Shown here in pieces: positions 54,950 to 64,000 of a DNA stretch of 64,000 nt (the first letter of the stretch is position 1; every line of letters starts with the position of its first letter). The position numbers were made by a program, and so were the translations under genes. The DNA is taken from contig CM075673.1 of the NCBI GenBank assembly GCA_037962975.1, forward strand, positions 158,864,667 to 158,928,666, in the 5' to 3' direction. The notes beneath the pieces are model-generated. The model searched no databases and was not told the DNA's origin. It was given only the letters and a program-made list of their open reading frames with translations. The DNA is from Clitoria ternatea (lineage: Eukaryota > Streptophyta > Magnoliopsida > Fabales > Fabaceae).

Positions 54950-55097
54950 AAAACCGTCTGATGGAGAGACGGTTTTACCAGAGGCTGCCACGTGTCATGA
55001 AAACCGTCTGATGGAGAGACGGTTTCACCAGAGGCTGCCACGTGTCATGAAAACCGTCTGATGGAGAGACGGTTTCACCAGAGGCTGCCACGTGTCA
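54950..55097 (+). repeat. Three 50-bp units with hairpin and G-box, left arm
   Basis: Units begin at 54950, 55000 and 55050. Each has the hairpin AAACCGTCT-GATGG-AGAGACGGTTT and the G-box/ABRE-like motif GCCACGTGTC (54987, 55037, 55087). Confidence 0.95.
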
Positions 55098-55243
55098 GTC
55101 TGATAATATATATATATTAAATATAAAATATTAAATATAAAATATTAAATATAAAAATTTAAATATATAATATATATAACATATTAAATATAAATTATAT
55201 ATTATAGAATATATTTTAATATGTATTATACTATTAATCAATG

Positions 55244-55419
55244 TTTTCAGAACCGGACCGGTCATTGAACCGGTGAAGGCACCAGTTCATAAAAACCGTG
55301 CTAAAACCGGGGTTCAACCGTGGTTGAACCGGTAGTATTAAAGAATTGACCCAGACCGGTCACGTAAGCGGTTCACGGTTCAACCGGTCAGACCGGCCGA
55401 ACCGATTCGATTTTGATAA
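55244..55419. mobile_element. Possible 176-bp MITE in the Mutator-like element
   Basis: A GC-rich island in an AT-rich palindrome, filled with CCGGT/ACCGG motifs. Ends TTTTCAGAACCGG and, inverted, TTATCAAAATCGAATCGG are weak inverted repeats, and caatg flanks both sides (55239-55243, 55420-55424). It has no partner in the mirror arm, so it is probably a separate insertion. The family is not certain. Confidence 0.5.
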
Positions 55420-55959
55420 CAATGCTATTAATGTTAATATATATATATATATTATATAAAAATATTTTAATACATATATTAAAATACTATAAACATATTT
55501 AATATATAAATGATATAAATAATATATATTTATATTTAATATAAAATATATATTTATATTTAATATTTTAATATATATTTATATTTAAATTACTATATAG
55601 TAATTCAAATATAAATATATATTAAATATAAAATGATATATTTAAATATAAGTTAGCAACGATAGTTTAAATATATATTAATAGTAATTTAAATATAAAT
55701 ATATATTAAATATATATTAAAATATTAAATATAAATATATATTATTTATATCATTTATATATTAAATATGTTTATAGTATTTTAATATATGTACTAAAAT
55801 ATTTATATATAATATATATTTTTATTTAATATTTTAATATATAAATTATATATAATATATATTTAATATTATATATATTAACATGAATAGTATAATATAT
55901 ATTCTATAATATATAATTTATATTTAATATGTTATATATATATATATATATTATCAGAC

Positions 55960-56110
55960 TGACACGTGGCAGCCTCTAGTGAAACCGTCTCTCCATCAGA
56001 CGGTTTTCATGACACGTGGCAGCCTCTGGTAAAACCGTCTCTCCATCAGACGGTTTTCATGACACGTTGCAGCCTCTGGTAAAACCGTCTCTCTATCAGA
56101 CGGTTTTCAA
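55960..56110 (-). repeat. Three 50-bp units with hairpin and G-box, right arm
   Basis: Inverse copy of 54950-55097. G-box motifs at 55961, 56011 and 56061; the last is altered (GACACGTTGC). Confidence 0.95.
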
Positions 56111-56279
56111 TCATGATGTGACAGATTCCACCCTAGACCACTAAATAAATTTTTTACTACCCCAAAACCCAAAATAGTTTTAAAAAAGACCCCATTTGGG
56201 TCAAAATGCCCAAGAATGTTGTCTTAAGTTTAATAGTTGACAAGTGTTGTCCATCAATTTTTCTTGGAAATAGGCTTTT

Positions 56280-57000
56280 TGAGTCTCATCATTGCAATGG
56301 AGTCCATATGTAGTAATCATACATCATCTGTAGGTAAAATTCTAAATAACTTAAACTTAAAGAAGAACTAAGCTCTTCGAGTTCCATCAACCAGAAAAGG
56401 AAACGACAAAGAGTAAGCTATTATGGTGCGTAAACTATCATTTCTCTCATTGCATGGAATAATTTTCTAATCTATTTTAACTTTATCCGTTAGGAATAAA
56501 TGTCTCATCATCACAATTTTGATGAGTCTTCTAATGCATCTGCTAAGTATAGTTTATCGAGAAATTATAATTCTAATTTTAATTTCAACTTGAATTTGTA
56601 GCTCTTTATTGTCTAATACTTGTATTTATTTTTTTGGGTCAAAATGAACGCCGTTAACAACTGGAAGATCTAAATCTACACCATGAAAATAAACAGACAC
56701 TTCTAAGACTTGTAGCAGCTACTCATGAGTTACAAAAGACTTATGAGTATAAGATGTTTATCCGATTTGAGTGCCTCTATATCTCACGATTGTTACATGA
56801 GCAAGGCATAGTGATGGACAGTGCAATTGTCAAAAAAAATACTTAACTAGTATTTATTTATTACAAAACTATAAACTAAAAATAAAAAATACTTAATATT
56901 TTCAATGCTTGGCAGGTTGAATATGTCTTGGAAATAATATACCATTATTTCAAACGCTGCTATAGATAAATGAGAATGGGAAATAAGAATTTGAGATTTA
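56280..57000 (+). pseudogene. Unidentified gene fragment, left arm of foldback B
   Basis: Same exon-like pieces as in foldback A: MESICSNHTSSVGK near 56300, LLRLVAATHELQKTYE near 56705, LLHEQGIVMD near 56790. Interrupted by stops. A mirror copy lies at about 59370-60070 on the minus strand. No family recognised. Confidence 0.45.
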
Positions 57001-60000
57001 ATTTGGACACTAGTGTCGTTTTCTTAAAGAATCTAAAAACATAAGATAAGTTAAAAATTAAAGTGGATAAATGATGAAATTCCCTGTTTGCCTATTGTCT
57101 GACAAAACCTGCATGTAACAAGAAAAGTAAGGTACCTACATTCTCATCAACCTTCAATCTTTTTGTATATTTTTTGCTTTGATTAAATGAGTTTTATCAC
57201 CCAATTGTTGTGATTTTCCTTGCTTCTGATTGGACTCTTACTAGCTATTTTAATTATAATTGCTTTTTTTGTTAAATGTCATTGGGTTTTTCCTTATTTT
57301 GTTTTCTAATTTGATAATAATATCATGGATCTAGAGTGATTGGATGTCGTTTCTTAAACAACTTTTAAAACTTGTTTTTGAGAAACAAAAAATAGAAAAT
57401 GAATTTTCCCCACTCCTGTGATTTTCCTTGCTTCTGATTGGACTATTGCTAGCTTTTCAATTATGACAATTCAAGTTTTGGTTTCTTTGATCTTTATTCT
57501 TTTGGTCTATCTAAAAGAGCTTTTAAAACTTATTTTTAGGAGAAAAAATAAAAAATGAATGAAACACACCCTAAATTTCTTCATTGAATTGTATTAAATT
57601 TTCATTAAGTTCCTTTCAGTATATGCTAATTTTTATATGACACAAATTTATAAAGGAGAACAGACAGTTTTGAACTTATGTACAAATAAATCCTTGAAAA
57701 CTGTGAGTTGATACGCATAAATTTTTTTCTTGGTGTGGAATAAGCAAAAAATCCTCCTTCAAAGTCTCAACCTTCTACTCATCGTTCTAGTGCTTATCAA
57801 TGGGTTTGTGCTACTTTTTTGCAGTTAAAAGCAAAAAATAGATTAAATTAAAGGACTGTCCAAAGTGAACAAAGTTAAATTAGAAACCTATTAAACTTTT
57901 AATGAATTTTTTTCTAACGTGTTCCTGGTGTAAAACAACTATGATTTTGCTTCAAAAGGGTTTTTGCTTCTTTAGTGAATGTCTTAGTAGAAGATATGAT
58001 TTCTTTGTGTTAAGGTTTATAGGTTAAAAAAATTCACATACACAGTTTAACCTTAATTCAAAGAAATCATATCTTACACCAAGACATTCACTGGAGAAGA
58101 AAAACCCTTTTGAAACAAAATGATATTTATTATACAACAGGAACACCTAGAAAAAAGTTGATTAAAAGTTTACTTCAGACAGTCCTTCAATTTAATCTAC
58201 CTTTTGCTCTTAACAACAAAAAAGTAACAAGAACCTATTGACAACTAACTAAAAAAATATATGTTTATGAATAAAAGGAAAAAGATTAGTTTCATTACCC
58301 TTTCCAGTTCAGCTAAAAAAAATATTGACCACCTGCAAAACTACGTGCCAAGAAAACAGTGCATAAATGTTTAGTGTTGAACAAAATCGATGCCCTATAA
58401 TATAATCATCACACAAATTTTGAACTCTGAAAATTGCCTTCAGACTTTCTAAGCACATTTCAATTAATCTTTCTCATGAAGTTATAGATGGCTATGAAAT
58501 TGATTTTCCTGAGAGGTTTGTTACTGTAGGTAAAGATGAGGAAGCACAAGAATGAGAAGTGGAAGGTCGTGACTTCAGAGGAGGATTTTTGAGCTTATTC
58601 CAAATCAGAAAAAAATTGTGCATATCAACTCACAATTTACAAGATTCATTTATACAAAAGTTCAAAATTGTCTGCTCCTCCCTACAAATTTATGTCATAT
58701 AAAAATAAGCATATAGTGAAAGGAACTGGGAATGAAAATTTAATACAATTCAATGAAGAAACTTAGGGTGTGTTTGATTCATTTTTTATTTTTTACACTA
58801 TAAAAACAAGATTTAAAAGTTGTTGCAGAGACACCAAATGAATAAAGATGAAAGATACCAAAACTTGAACTGTCTGTCGTAATTATACTTAAAAAGCTAG
58901 CAAGAGTCCAACCAGAAGAAAGGAAAAATAAAGTTAGGAAAAATTCATTTTTTATTTCTCAAAAGCAAGTTTTAAAAGTTGTTTCAATGACGCCACAACT
59001 TGAACTATTCAGAAGAATGGACTACTCCGAACAGTACAAAACAAATCAATCACCTCACTAGGAAAAGAAATAACATCCAACGACTCTAGATCCACGATAT
59101 TACTATCAAATACTAAAACAAAGAATGGAAAAACCCAATGACATTTAACAAAAAACAATTATAATTAAAATAGCTAACAAGAATCCAACTAGAAGGAAAG
59201 ACAACAATTGGGTGAAAAAAACCCATTTAATCAAAACAAAAAAGGACAAGAAAAACAACAAAATTTGAAGATTGATAGGAATATAAGTACCTTACTTTTC
59301 TTGTTACATGAAGGTTTTGTCAGACAATAGGCAAATAATAACTAATTTTATCATTTATCTACTTTAATTTTTAACAACTTACCTTTCTTCTGGATTCTTT
59401 GGGAAAACGACATCAATGTCCAAATTATATCTCAAATTCTTATTTCCTTACTTCATTTCTCTATAGCAGTGTTTGAAATGGTTGTATATTATTTCCAAGA
59501 CATATTCAACCTGCCAAGCATTAAAAATATTAAGTACTTTTGATTTTCAGTTTATAGTTTTGCAATAAATGAAATACTAGTTAAATGTTTTTCTAACAAT
59601 TACATCATCCATCACTACGCCTTACTCATGTAACAATTGTGAGATATAGAGACACTCAAATCGGATAAAAATCTGAGACTCAAAAGTTCTTTGTAACTCA
59701 TGAGTAGCTGCTACAAGTCTTAGAAGTCTCTGTTTATCTTCATGGAGTAGATTTAGATCTTCTAGTTGTTAGCGCTGTTTATTTTGACCAAAAAACAAAT
59801 ACAAATGTTAAAGAATAAACAACTACAAATCCAAGTTGAAATTAAAATTAGAATTAGAATTTCTTTATAACCTATACTTATAGCAGATGCATTAAAAGGC
59901 CCAACAGATGAGACATTTGTTCCTAAAAGATGTAGTAAAAATAGGTTAAGAAATTATTCCTAAAATATACAATGAGAGAAAGGATAGTTTACGCACCTGA

Positions 60001-60774
60001 TAAAAGCTTACTCTTTGTTGTTTTCTTTTTTGGTTGGTGAAACTCGAAGCTTGGTTCTTTTCTAAGTTTTTGAGATATTTGAAACTTTACCTACAAATAA
60101 TGTATGGTTACTACATATGGACTCAAAGAACCTATTTTCATGAAAAATTAATGGACAACACCTGCTAACTCTTAATCTTAATTAAGACAAGCTGAGTCTA
60201 GATTTTAAAAAAACATAAACACAATTCTTGTGGGTCGGGTTTCATTTTGGCCGGTAGAATTGCTTTCTGAATTTAATATATGACCTCAGTTATTGAATTC
60301 ATTTAATCAAATTTTAAATAATTAACTAAAATAATAAATATTTTTCAAAACTTAATTATACTAAAATTAAATTTTACTAAATTCATTACTCACAAAATAT
60401 TTTTTAACAAAAAGGAGTGTTATAGCCAGAGGTGGGTATAGTCTGCAGACCGCACAGTTACAGGGCTATATTGCGAAACTTGCGGGCAGATAAATTCAAT
60501 GCGCGGAGCACAAAAGTCAAAGTGTTCCACAAGACAATAGTATGTAATATAGCAAGAACAGAAATAAACTATATTTTAGAGAAACCTTAAACCGTAGATA
60601 AACAGAGAGGAGAAACCCACTCCACCCTAGACTTCAAATGCCTTCTTCCCTAAGAAAGGAATGAATGCCTTCGTGAAAGGAATCACACGAGAAGAATGAG
60701 TGTGCACCATTGAAGTCAGAAGGGAAAGAAAGTGAAGTTTTTCTATAGGCCTACTTAACTCAGCAACACTCCCC

Positions 60775-62335
60775 TCCTATTTTGTACTAGCCAGCCTTGA
60801 AAGGATATCGGCCCAGACATTCTCTTCTCTTGGGACATGCTTGAAGGTAATGGATTGAAACTGCTCTATCAGATCCTAAACACAAGCCAAGTATTGTTGT
60901 AGTAGAGGCTTATTCACCTGGTATTTCCTAAGGATCTACGAGATCACTAGCTGTGAGTCACTACACAAGGTGACAGACTTAGCATCAATATTGATGGCTG
61001 CTCTCAAATTTGCAAGGCAAGCCCCATACTCTACTTAGTTATTAGAGGTGGTGAAGTTAATGTGAAGAGAAATCTCCAAATGCACGCCATCGTTGCTCTC
61101 AACCACAATTCCAGCTCCGCACCCTTTACTATTGAAGGAATCGCCCATGTATATTGTCCAATGCGAACGGGATGCCTCTGGATCCGACCCCGAGAACAAC
61201 ACAATAAAATTTGCCATCACCCAAGCCTTGATAGCACTTCACATCTTGTAGGTGATATCGAACTCGACAATTCAACTGCCCATTTGATCATTTTTCCTGT
61301 AGTGTCAGGCTTGAAAAGGATGGTGTGAAGTGGCGGATCCGTCCTTACCATAATGAGGTGTGCAAGAAAGTAAGGTGTCAGGTGTCAAGATATCACGGCT
61401 AGGGTGGCTTTCTCAATTTTTATGGTATCTACACTCAGCCCCCTACAATGTCTTGCTGGTGAGATATACGAGTCTTTACCCTTCCAAAGTCTCTTTAACT
61501 AAAGCAATACCTAAAGCTTTATCTGAAACGTGCAAATAAAGTATTAGGTTTTCACCGACATCAAGCTTTACTAGTATAAGAGGTCTATATAACACTTTAT
61601 TTAGGTCTTAGAACGCCACTTCTTGCTCTAGTCCCCACTTGAATATTTTGCTCTTCTTCAATATCATGTAAAGCAGAAGAGACCGATGGGTCATCTTGGG
61701 CATAAAGTGAGCTAAGGTATCTTGCAATTCAGAGACAGTATCTCTCTTAGATTCTTGGGGCTTTGCAACTCTTGGATCGCCTTACACTTGTCTGGATTGG
61801 CCTCAATACTGTGTTGGGTCAATATAAATCCCAGAAACCTTACTTTAGGAACTGTGAAAGTGCATTTCAAAGGACTGAGCCTCATGTTGTATTCTTGTGT
61901 AGTCATGTAAAAATCTTTTGGAGGTCTTCAATATGGTCTCCACCCGCTAGGGTCTTAGTGATGATGTATTTAATGTACATCTCTACCAACTTGGTGTGCA
62001 TATCTTCAAAGACATTATTAATCATATGCTGGTATGTGACCCAAGCGTTCTTCAAGTCGAATAGCATGACGGTGTAGCAAAACACACACTTATCATTGAC
62101 GAAAAGCCATCTTCTCTTGATCTCCCTCCCACATTGGGATATGGTTATCCTCGGAGTACACATTCATGAAAGATAGAAATTGGTAACAAGAAGAATCATA
62201 TATCATTTTATCAATGTTGAGAAGCAGATAAAGGTCCTTCGGGCACCATTTATTCAGATCTACATATTCTATGCACATACGCCATTTGCAGATAGATTTC
62301 TGCACCTTGACGACATTTGTGTTAGTTGTAAATTT
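60775..62335 (-). pseudogene. Decayed Gypsy pol fragment (RT to second RNase H)
   Basis: Minus strand. Reverse transcriptase pieces CKWRMCIEYVDLNKWCPKDL (about 62300) and LVEMYIKYI (about 61970; YIDD changed to YIKY), an LKCTFTVP piece near 61870, then RNase H pieces including HWTIYMGDSFNSKGCGAG (about 61160; catalytic Asp-Gly swapped) and a REENVWADILSRLAS-like end near 60800. Many stops and frameshifts. The same lineage as Gypsy-1 and Gypsy-2 by motif, but far more diverged. No LTR found; it is cut off at about 60775, next to the end of foldback B. Confidence 0.8.
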
Positions 62336-62815
62336 GTAAGTTTGTTGTTATAGAATTATAGTAATGCACTAGTTTATTGTGTTTAAGATTTCTATTTTGA
62401 TTTTATTTTATTTGTTGTCATTATTTTGTTTTATAATTTGTTATTTTTTGTTATTTGATTTTTCATTATTTATTTTTCATTATTTTACTTTATTATAATG
62501 TCATTATTATTATTTTGTCTTAAAATGTTATTTTGTTATTATTTTTGTATATCATTATTTTGTTTTTTTGAATTAACATATTGTGTTAAAATTTTTAAAA
62601 TCACTAACATTATTTTGTCAATTTTTAGTGTGTTAATATAATGTCATGATGAGAAAATATTATATGTTATTCATGTGTATAGTGATTCTAAGTTGGTTAA
62701 AATTTAGCAACTATAAAGATGGTGATAATATTATATGTTATCTATGTGGTATTTATTTATGTCTTCATGAAATTTAAAAAATATATTTTTTAAATTGTAG
62801 GATGGATTTATCATT
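62336..62815. other. Very AT-rich spacer
   Basis: T-rich runs of TTATTTTG type. No gene seen. It could be an intron or leader of the plant-mobile-domain pseudogene to its right. Confidence 0.5.
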
Positions 62816-64000
62816 TTCATCAATGTCTACGTCCCATGAAGTGAATCCGGTCTAGAAGATCCTTCACTATTGAAATTCCAGAGTGTCCATGCGTCGAAGT
62901 TTGTTTGGAATGGACGCCCGGATCGGAATTTAAAATGTAGGTGGCATTAGTGTTCTGTGGCACAATTGCATTTTCTCGGTAGAGGCTACCTTGATTATTG
63001 TCCTTATCGAAAAATGGAGGTCTGAGACGTATACGTTTCACATGCCACCTGGTAAGTGTACAATTACACTTCAAGATGTCGCGATACAAGTTGTATTATG
63101 TGTGGATGGTTTACCCCTCATAACAAATACATCTCCTTGTGATTGGAAAGCAGTGGTTCAGAACTTGTTTGACATATATCCACCTGATGATGTGTTTCAT
63201 GTTGGTTACCTAAAAATGAAATGGTTATTTGATAATTTTTCCAATATTGAAGATCACGTAGACAGTGAGTTACAACTTTTGAGGTTCACAAGAGCATATA
63301 TCATGCAATTGATTGGTAGTTTCGTATCTCCTGACTAATCTAGTAGCAGAGTTTCATTAAAGTATTTACCATAGGTTGAAGACATTGATATGTATGGCCA
63401 ATAAGTAGGAGATCTGCAGTACTCAACTATTTGTACCGTGAGCTGTGTTTAGCAACTAAGTATGAACGTGTCTCAATCTCTGACCTTCGCTTGCTAGTGT
63501 AAGTCTGAGCGTGGGATAGGTTTCCTGGGATTGCTCTGAATCCCCCATAGAATAGTAGACTACCCGGCACACCATACGCCACAAGCTAAATAATTTATCT
63601 ATTACAAAGTCAGGGTTTAATGATGTATCCCCAATGATTTTGTCAATTGTAGGTAGTTAGGAGGTAACAGCTTCAAGGAGGTTCGACAAAACATAGACTT
63701 CTACCGATAATGCATTTGAAAAAATGAATTGAACTGGTGTAAGTAGTATAGATTTAACGCATTAACAATTTATAAATGTCTATAAATTTAAGTTAGTTGT
63801 TAAGTATGACATGGAACAAACATGGTTGAACACATTGTTTGGACTCCATATATTGAAGAAATACAACAGATATTATTACATACTTGCCTACAAGGATCAC
63901 AGGGGAGTGGCATCAACCAGACCGTGTCCTGAGGCAATTCGGCATATAGCAACACATACCATCGTCACCTCCTCAACCTGAACATCTACACGACATAACA
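62816..64000 (+). pseudogene. Plant mobile domain (aminotransferase-like) pseudogene, runs off the window
   Basis: Pieces in the usual order of the plant mobile domain: LIEKWRSETYTFHMPPGKCTITLQ-like start (about 63000), PPDDVFHVGYLKMKWL and FTRAYIMQLIG (63180-63330), then VLNYLYRELCLATKYERVSI (about 63420), AWDRFPGIALNPP (about 63510; two stops just before it), VWTPYIEEIQQILLHTCLQGS (about 63840) and EWHQPDRVLRQFG (about 63910). Several stops and frameshifts break it. Such domains are known in plant nuclear proteins of the MAIL1/MAIN type and in transposons. Given the surroundings a transposon origin is likely, but not shown. Confidence 0.8.

Larger units (their letters stand above)
54847..56210. 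mobile_element. Mutator-like palindromic element
   Basis: 1364 bp, terminal inverted repeats starting GGCATTTTGACCCAAATGGG, and a perfect 9-bp target duplication caagaatgt (54838-54846 and 56211-56219), the size expected for Mutator-like elements. The whole element is a long imperfect palindrome: about 100 bp of terminal repeat, three 50-bp units on each side, then AT-rich arms. No coding capacity. Confidence 0.92.
25507..60420 (+). repeat. Direct segmental duplication, copy S2
   Basis: Partner of 342-25275. It carries its own insertions: CACTA-2 with nested Gypsy-2, CACTA-3 with nested Cassandra, and a Mutator-like element with a nested short element. Without these it would be similar in size to S1 without its insertions. 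About 500 bp at 52900-53440 replaces about 100 bp of S1 (7037-7130). Confidence 0.8.
54457..60752. mobile_element. Foldback element B, long inverted repeat
   Basis: S2 partner of foldback A, with the centre of symmetry near 58035 and arms of about 2.4 kb once the Mutator-like insertion (54847-56210) is removed. The right end carries the full 300-400 bp terminal segment (60437-60752), which in A is at the left. Copies of the unidentified gene pieces lie in both arms (about 56280-57000 plus strand; 59370-60070 minus strand). No transposase recognised. Confidence 0.75.

Noticed and set aside
54950..55097. Direct repeats that might suggest a CRISPR-like array
   Set aside because: The units are contiguous with no unique spacers, repeated in mirror image at the other end, and lie inside a plant Mutator-like element.
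55097..55243. Tandem AT-rich satellite
   Set aside because: The TATTAAATATAAAA-type repeats are low-complexity arms of the Mutator-like palindrome and have no fixed unit.

Overview
The window is nuclear DNA of a flowering plant, probably a eudicot. It is AT-rich, has GT-AG introns, and carries plant-specific transposon families: CACTA elements with a TNP2-type transposase, Tat-lineage Ty3/Gypsy elements with two RNase H domains and an antisense gene, a Cassandra TRIM with an embedded 5S rRNA promoter, a Mutator-like element, and a plant mobile domain fragment. A legume is possible, but nothing here proves it. I see no ordinary single-copy host gene; almost all of the 64 kb is transposons inserted into older transposons.

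The base layer is a direct duplication. Copy S1 (about 342-25275) and copy S2 (about 25507-60420) share the same block order: an AT-rich block with a degenerate gene fragment and a Copia LTR remnant, followed by a long inverted-repeat (foldback) element. Each copy then received its own insertions, so the other copy often gives the empty site. S1 carries CACTA-1 (704-5046) and Gypsy-1 (8254-19844, minus strand). S2 carries CACTA-2 (26571-47416), which holds Gypsy-2 (31412-42997) inside its transposase gene. S2 also has a palindromic CACTA-3 (47894-52069) with a Cassandra solo LTR in one arm (50719-51216), and a palindromic Mutator-like element (54847-56210) inside the foldback. Right of S2 lie a decayed Gypsy pol fragment (60775-62335) and a plant-mobile-domain pseudogene running off the window end.

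The CACTA family has two genes: a TNP2 transposase, and a 13-exon gene ending in a Ulp1/C48 SUMO-protease-like domain. CACTA-2 has both but is broken by nonsense codons and by Gypsy-2. CACTA-1 keeps only the Ulp1 gene. CACTA-3 is an inverted duplication of the Ulp1-encoding end. The Gypsy elements have one long gag-pro-pol frame on the sense strand and, between pol and the 3' LTR, a spliced antisense gene with its own TATA box. In both copies that antisense gene has a 92-93 nt intron whose removal joins two long frames.

The decay is strongly skewed to C-to-T/G-to-A transitions, as expected for heavily methylated plant repeats. The two most interesting signals are the palindromic CACTA-3, with the architecture of a Mu-killer-like silencing locus, and the conserved spliced antisense gene of the Tat elements. 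All identities were judged by eye; no database search was run.
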